From positions 11,444-18,762 of the forward strand of contig DADN01000146.1 of NCBI GenBank assembly GCA_002509665.1: DNA of 7,319 nt. Direction: 5' to 3'. The first letter of the stretch is position 1, and each line of letters opens with the position of its first letter. Source of the DNA: Methanobacterium sp. UBA8 (GTDB lineage Archaea > Methanobacteriota > Methanobacteria > Methanobacteriales > Methanobacteriaceae). The notes beneath the pieces are model-generated. The model worked only from the letters and a program-made list of their open reading frames with translations. It had not been told where the DNA came from and did no database searches. This document shows, piece by piece, positions 5,229-7,319 of this stretch. The position numbers and the translations under genes are program-made.

Positions 5229-7319
5229 TTATTTAAACCGTCTAATTATATATTTTCTTAATTCATCTGCAAGAAACATAATGGGAATAAATGTGATAAC
5301 GTACAACCACTCTATTAATCCTAACGGGGTAGTTCCAAATATGCCCTGTAGTTGAGGTATATAAAGGATTGCGAGCACTATAGCGACTTCAAATATAATT
5401 CCCCTTATTATCCAGTTGTTCTTAAAAACCCCAATTTTAAAGACTGACGTTCGCGTAGTCTGAATTGTTAACAGGTTTCCTATCTGTCCCATTACGATAC
5501 CAACGAAGACAATTGTAGTGGCTTTAATATAAAGCGGGTCTGAAAATGGAAGCAACTGACCAAAATGCCATCCCCCACTGTAAAGCACCCAGAAATATCC
5601 CGACATTACAAGTACTGCTTCGATTAATCCAAGGAAAACATAACCCCTAAGTACCACTGGTAAATTCAAAAGTCTTTCTTTTCTTGGTCTAGGTGGCCTC
5701 TTCATTACATCAGACTCTGGAGGACCTCTTCCAAGCGCTATTGCAGGGAGAGTATCTGTTCCTAAATCTATTGCAAGTATCTGCATCACTGTAATTGGGA
5801 GAGGGATTGCAAACATGGCTGTAAGTACAAATGGTATAATCTCGGCGGTTTCGTGGGAAAAGATATAGGTTATAAATTTCCTTATATTTTCATAGATTGT
5901 TCTCCCTTCTTTTATGGCCGACACAATTGTCGCGAAATTATCATCAGTTAAAATCATATCTGAAGCTTCTTTAGCTACATCAGTACCAGTTATTCCCATT
6001 GCAACTCCGATATCTGCTTTTCTAAGCGCGGGGGCGTCATTTACACCGTCTCCAGTCATTGCTACAATTTCATCTTCATCTTCAAGTATAGATGCGATTC
6101 TCATTTTATGCTCTGGAACAGCTCGGGCAAATATTACATCACACCCTGAACTGAGAAGCTGTACAATTTGATCGTCTGACATCTCACTGATTTCTTTTCC
6201 TTTTACCACCTGACAATCGCCGCTTATAATGCCAATTTCTTGACCTATAGCGCGTGCTGTGAGTCCATAATCTCCGGTTATCATTATAATTCTGATTCCG
6301 GCACGGTGACATTGATCTACGGCCTTGTAGACTTCTGGACGCGGAGGATCCTGCATTGCCATCATTCCAAGGAATATCATGTCCTTCTCAACAGTCTCAG
6401 GTTTATAATTGGTAAAATCATTGGGTAAGTTTCTGTAGGCCATTGCAAGTAGTCTAAGGCCTTCCTCTGCAAGTTTGTCATGTATTCTAATTATTTTTTC
6501 TTTCTCTTCCTTGCTGAGAGGCCTAATTTTTCCATCTTCAGAAATTTGGTTGCTTAAAGAAATTATCTTTTTAGGTGCCCCTTTGATATATGCAACTTTT
6601 TTATTCTCTTTTTGATGTATAGAACTCATTGATTTACGTACAGAATCAAATGGAAGTTCAATTATTCTTGGAATTCTTTTTATCTCTTCTTCAACATTAA
6701 AACCGCTTTTAAAGGCTGCAACAAGCAGTGATGCTTCTGTAGGATCTCCTAATATTTTCCATTTTTTAACATCGCCTTGAGGTTTAATTAATCTGGCATC
6801 GTTACAAAATGCGGCTGTCCTCATAAGCAGTTTAAGCTCTTTCATTTCATCATAAGGTATTTCATTACCTTTATGCAGGAATTTGCCTTTAGGAGCATAT
6901 CCTGCCCCGGTTACATCAATTAATTCATGAGGTATCCAGATTTTACGGACTGTCATCTCATTTTTAGTAAGTGTCCCTGTTTTATCTGTACATATTATGG
7001 TTGTAGAACCCAGGGTTTCAACACTGGAAAGACGTTTTATCAATGCATTTTTACTGACCATATTTCTGGCTGCTGCAGCAAGTGCAAGGGTTACAGTAGG
7101 AAGAAGACCTTCAGGAACATTTGCAACAGTTAGCCCTATGGCAAAAAGAAATGCAATGCTTAAAGGAAGATTTAAAACAAGTATATTAACTCCAAATAGT
7201 GTAATACCCATTAAAATAGCTATCACGGCTATTAAGCGTGCCACTTTGTTTATTTCTATTTGAAGGGGACTCTTTACTTCTTTTACACTTTGAGTAAGAG
7301 ATGCTATTTTACTGAATTC
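5229..7319 (-). CDS. P-type II cation-transporting ATPase, Na+,K+-ATPase-like ion site (5'-partial)
   Basis: This is an ATP-driven cation pump of the membrane. The frame stays open to the right edge, giving 696 residues. The actuator domain with its TGE motif and TM1-2 are outside, roughly the first 200 residues. A GTG at 7244 is internal to TM3 and is not the start. Numbered from the edge, the fragment shows TM3, TM4 with ANVPEGLL (66-73), phosphorylation motif DKTGTLT (Asp112), nucleotide-domain KGAP (246-249), MITGD (346-350), TGDGVNDAP (422-430), then TM5-10 with the cation-ATPase C-terminal domain. ANVPEGLL in TM4 and IDLGTD in TM6 (Asp518, Asp522) match Na+,K+-ATPase rather than SERCA (which has IPEGLP and NLVTD). 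In TM5, however, the usual SNxxE is SHETAE (His489, Glu490, Glu493). The transported ion is therefore unsettled: Na+ export is my first guess, Ca2+ or H+ remain possible. Neighbouring trkH and kdp support a role in monovalent cation balance. Confidence 0.93.
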   Translation of the reverse strand, partial: EFSKIASLTQSVKEVKSPLQIEINKVARLIAVIAILMGITLFGVNILVLNLPLSIAFLFAIGLTVANVPEGLLPTVTLALAAAARNMVSKNALIKRLSSVETLGSTTIICTDKTGTLTKNEMTVRKIWIPHELIDVTGAGYAPKGKFLHKGNEIPYDEMKELKLLMRTAAFCNDARLIKPQGDVKKWKILGDPTEASLLVAAFKSGFNVEEEIKRIPRIIELPFDSVRKSMSSIHQKENKKVAYIKGAPKKIISLSNQISEDGKIRPLSKEEKEKIIRIHDKLAEEGLRLLAMAYRNLPNDFTNYKPETVEKDMIFLGMMAMQDPPRPEVYKAVDQCHRAGIRIIMITGDYGLTARAIGQEIGIISGDCQVVKGKEISEMSDDQIVQLLSSGCDVIFARAVPEHKMRIASILEDEDEIVAMTGDGVNDAPALRKADIGVAMGITGTDVAKEASDMILTDDNFATIVSAIKEGRTIYENIRKFITYIFSHETAEIIPFVLTAMFAIPLPITVMQILAIDLGTDTLPAIALGRGPPESDVMKRPPRPRKERLLNLPVVLRGYVFLGLIEAVLVMSGYFWVLYSGGWHFGQLLPFSDPLYIKATTIVFVGIVMGQIGNLLTIQTTRTSVFKIGVFKNNWIIRGIIFEVAIVLAILYIPQLQGIFGTTPLGLIEWLYVITFIPIMFLADELRKYIIRRFK

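Noticed and set aside
5914..6171. Plus-strand open frame opposite the ATPase hinge region
   Set aside because: It mirrors the conserved TGDGVNDAP region on the other strand and shows no ribosome site or family motif; the same holds for 6240-6428, 6927-7133 and 6997-7263.
7242..7244. GTG as the start of the P-type ATPase
   Set aside because: Another 25 codons upstream stay open to the edge and encode family-like sequence leading into TM3; the gene is cut by the window.
7314..7319. GAATTC (EcoRI site) exactly at the right edge, suggesting a cloned fragment
   Set aside because: The left edge shows no matching site, and a six-base match at an edge can be chance; nothing follows for the biology.

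Overview
The window reads as a piece of an AT-rich euryarchaeal genome. A Methanobacteriales methanogen, perhaps Methanobacterium, fits best, but that is an inference. It rests on an archaeal TATA element (an exact TTTATATA upstream of trkH), a GAGGT ribosome site before the KdpD-like gene, a near-leaderless trkH, heavy AGA/ATA codon use, and protein sequences that look archaeal. Almost every base is coding, and all five genes concern potassium or other monovalent cation transport, or its sensing.

Layout: (1) 2-997 (+), the C-terminal half of kdpB, the P-type ATPase subunit of the high-affinity K+ pump, cut by the left edge. (2) 997-1569 (+), complete kdpC, overlapping kdpB by one base. (3) 1570-1667, a 98-base gap with a perfect 18-bp palindrome that overlaps the kdpC stop, then an AT-rich leader with a GAGGT site. 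(4) 1668-3650 (+), a KdpD-like sensor of 660 residues with the KdpD nucleotide-binding domain, a USP domain, four membrane segments (DUF4118) and a GAF-like domain, but no histidine-kinase core. (5) 3657-5093 (-), complete trkH, the K+ channel/transporter subunit, converging on the KdpD-like gene with six bases between them. (6) 5094-5228, a 135-base gap holding the trkH promoter and an imperfect hairpin. (7) 5229-7319 (-), a P-type II cation ATPase cut by the right edge, whose membrane ion-site residues resemble Na+,K+-ATPase more than Ca2+-ATPase.

How they may work together: Kdp would scavenge K+ at low external concentration, TrkH would give bulk uptake, and the P-type II ATPase may export Na+ (or H+/Ca2+) and so keep the cation gradients in balance. 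The KdpD-like protein sits where kdpD sits in bacterial kdpFABC-DE loci. It has kept the input domains but not the phosphotransfer output, so it cannot signal as a classical two-component kinase by itself. No kdpE, kdpA, kdpF or trkA lies in the window; kdpA would be expected just left of it. No RNA genes, mobile elements, CRISPR arrays or clear pseudogenes were seen.
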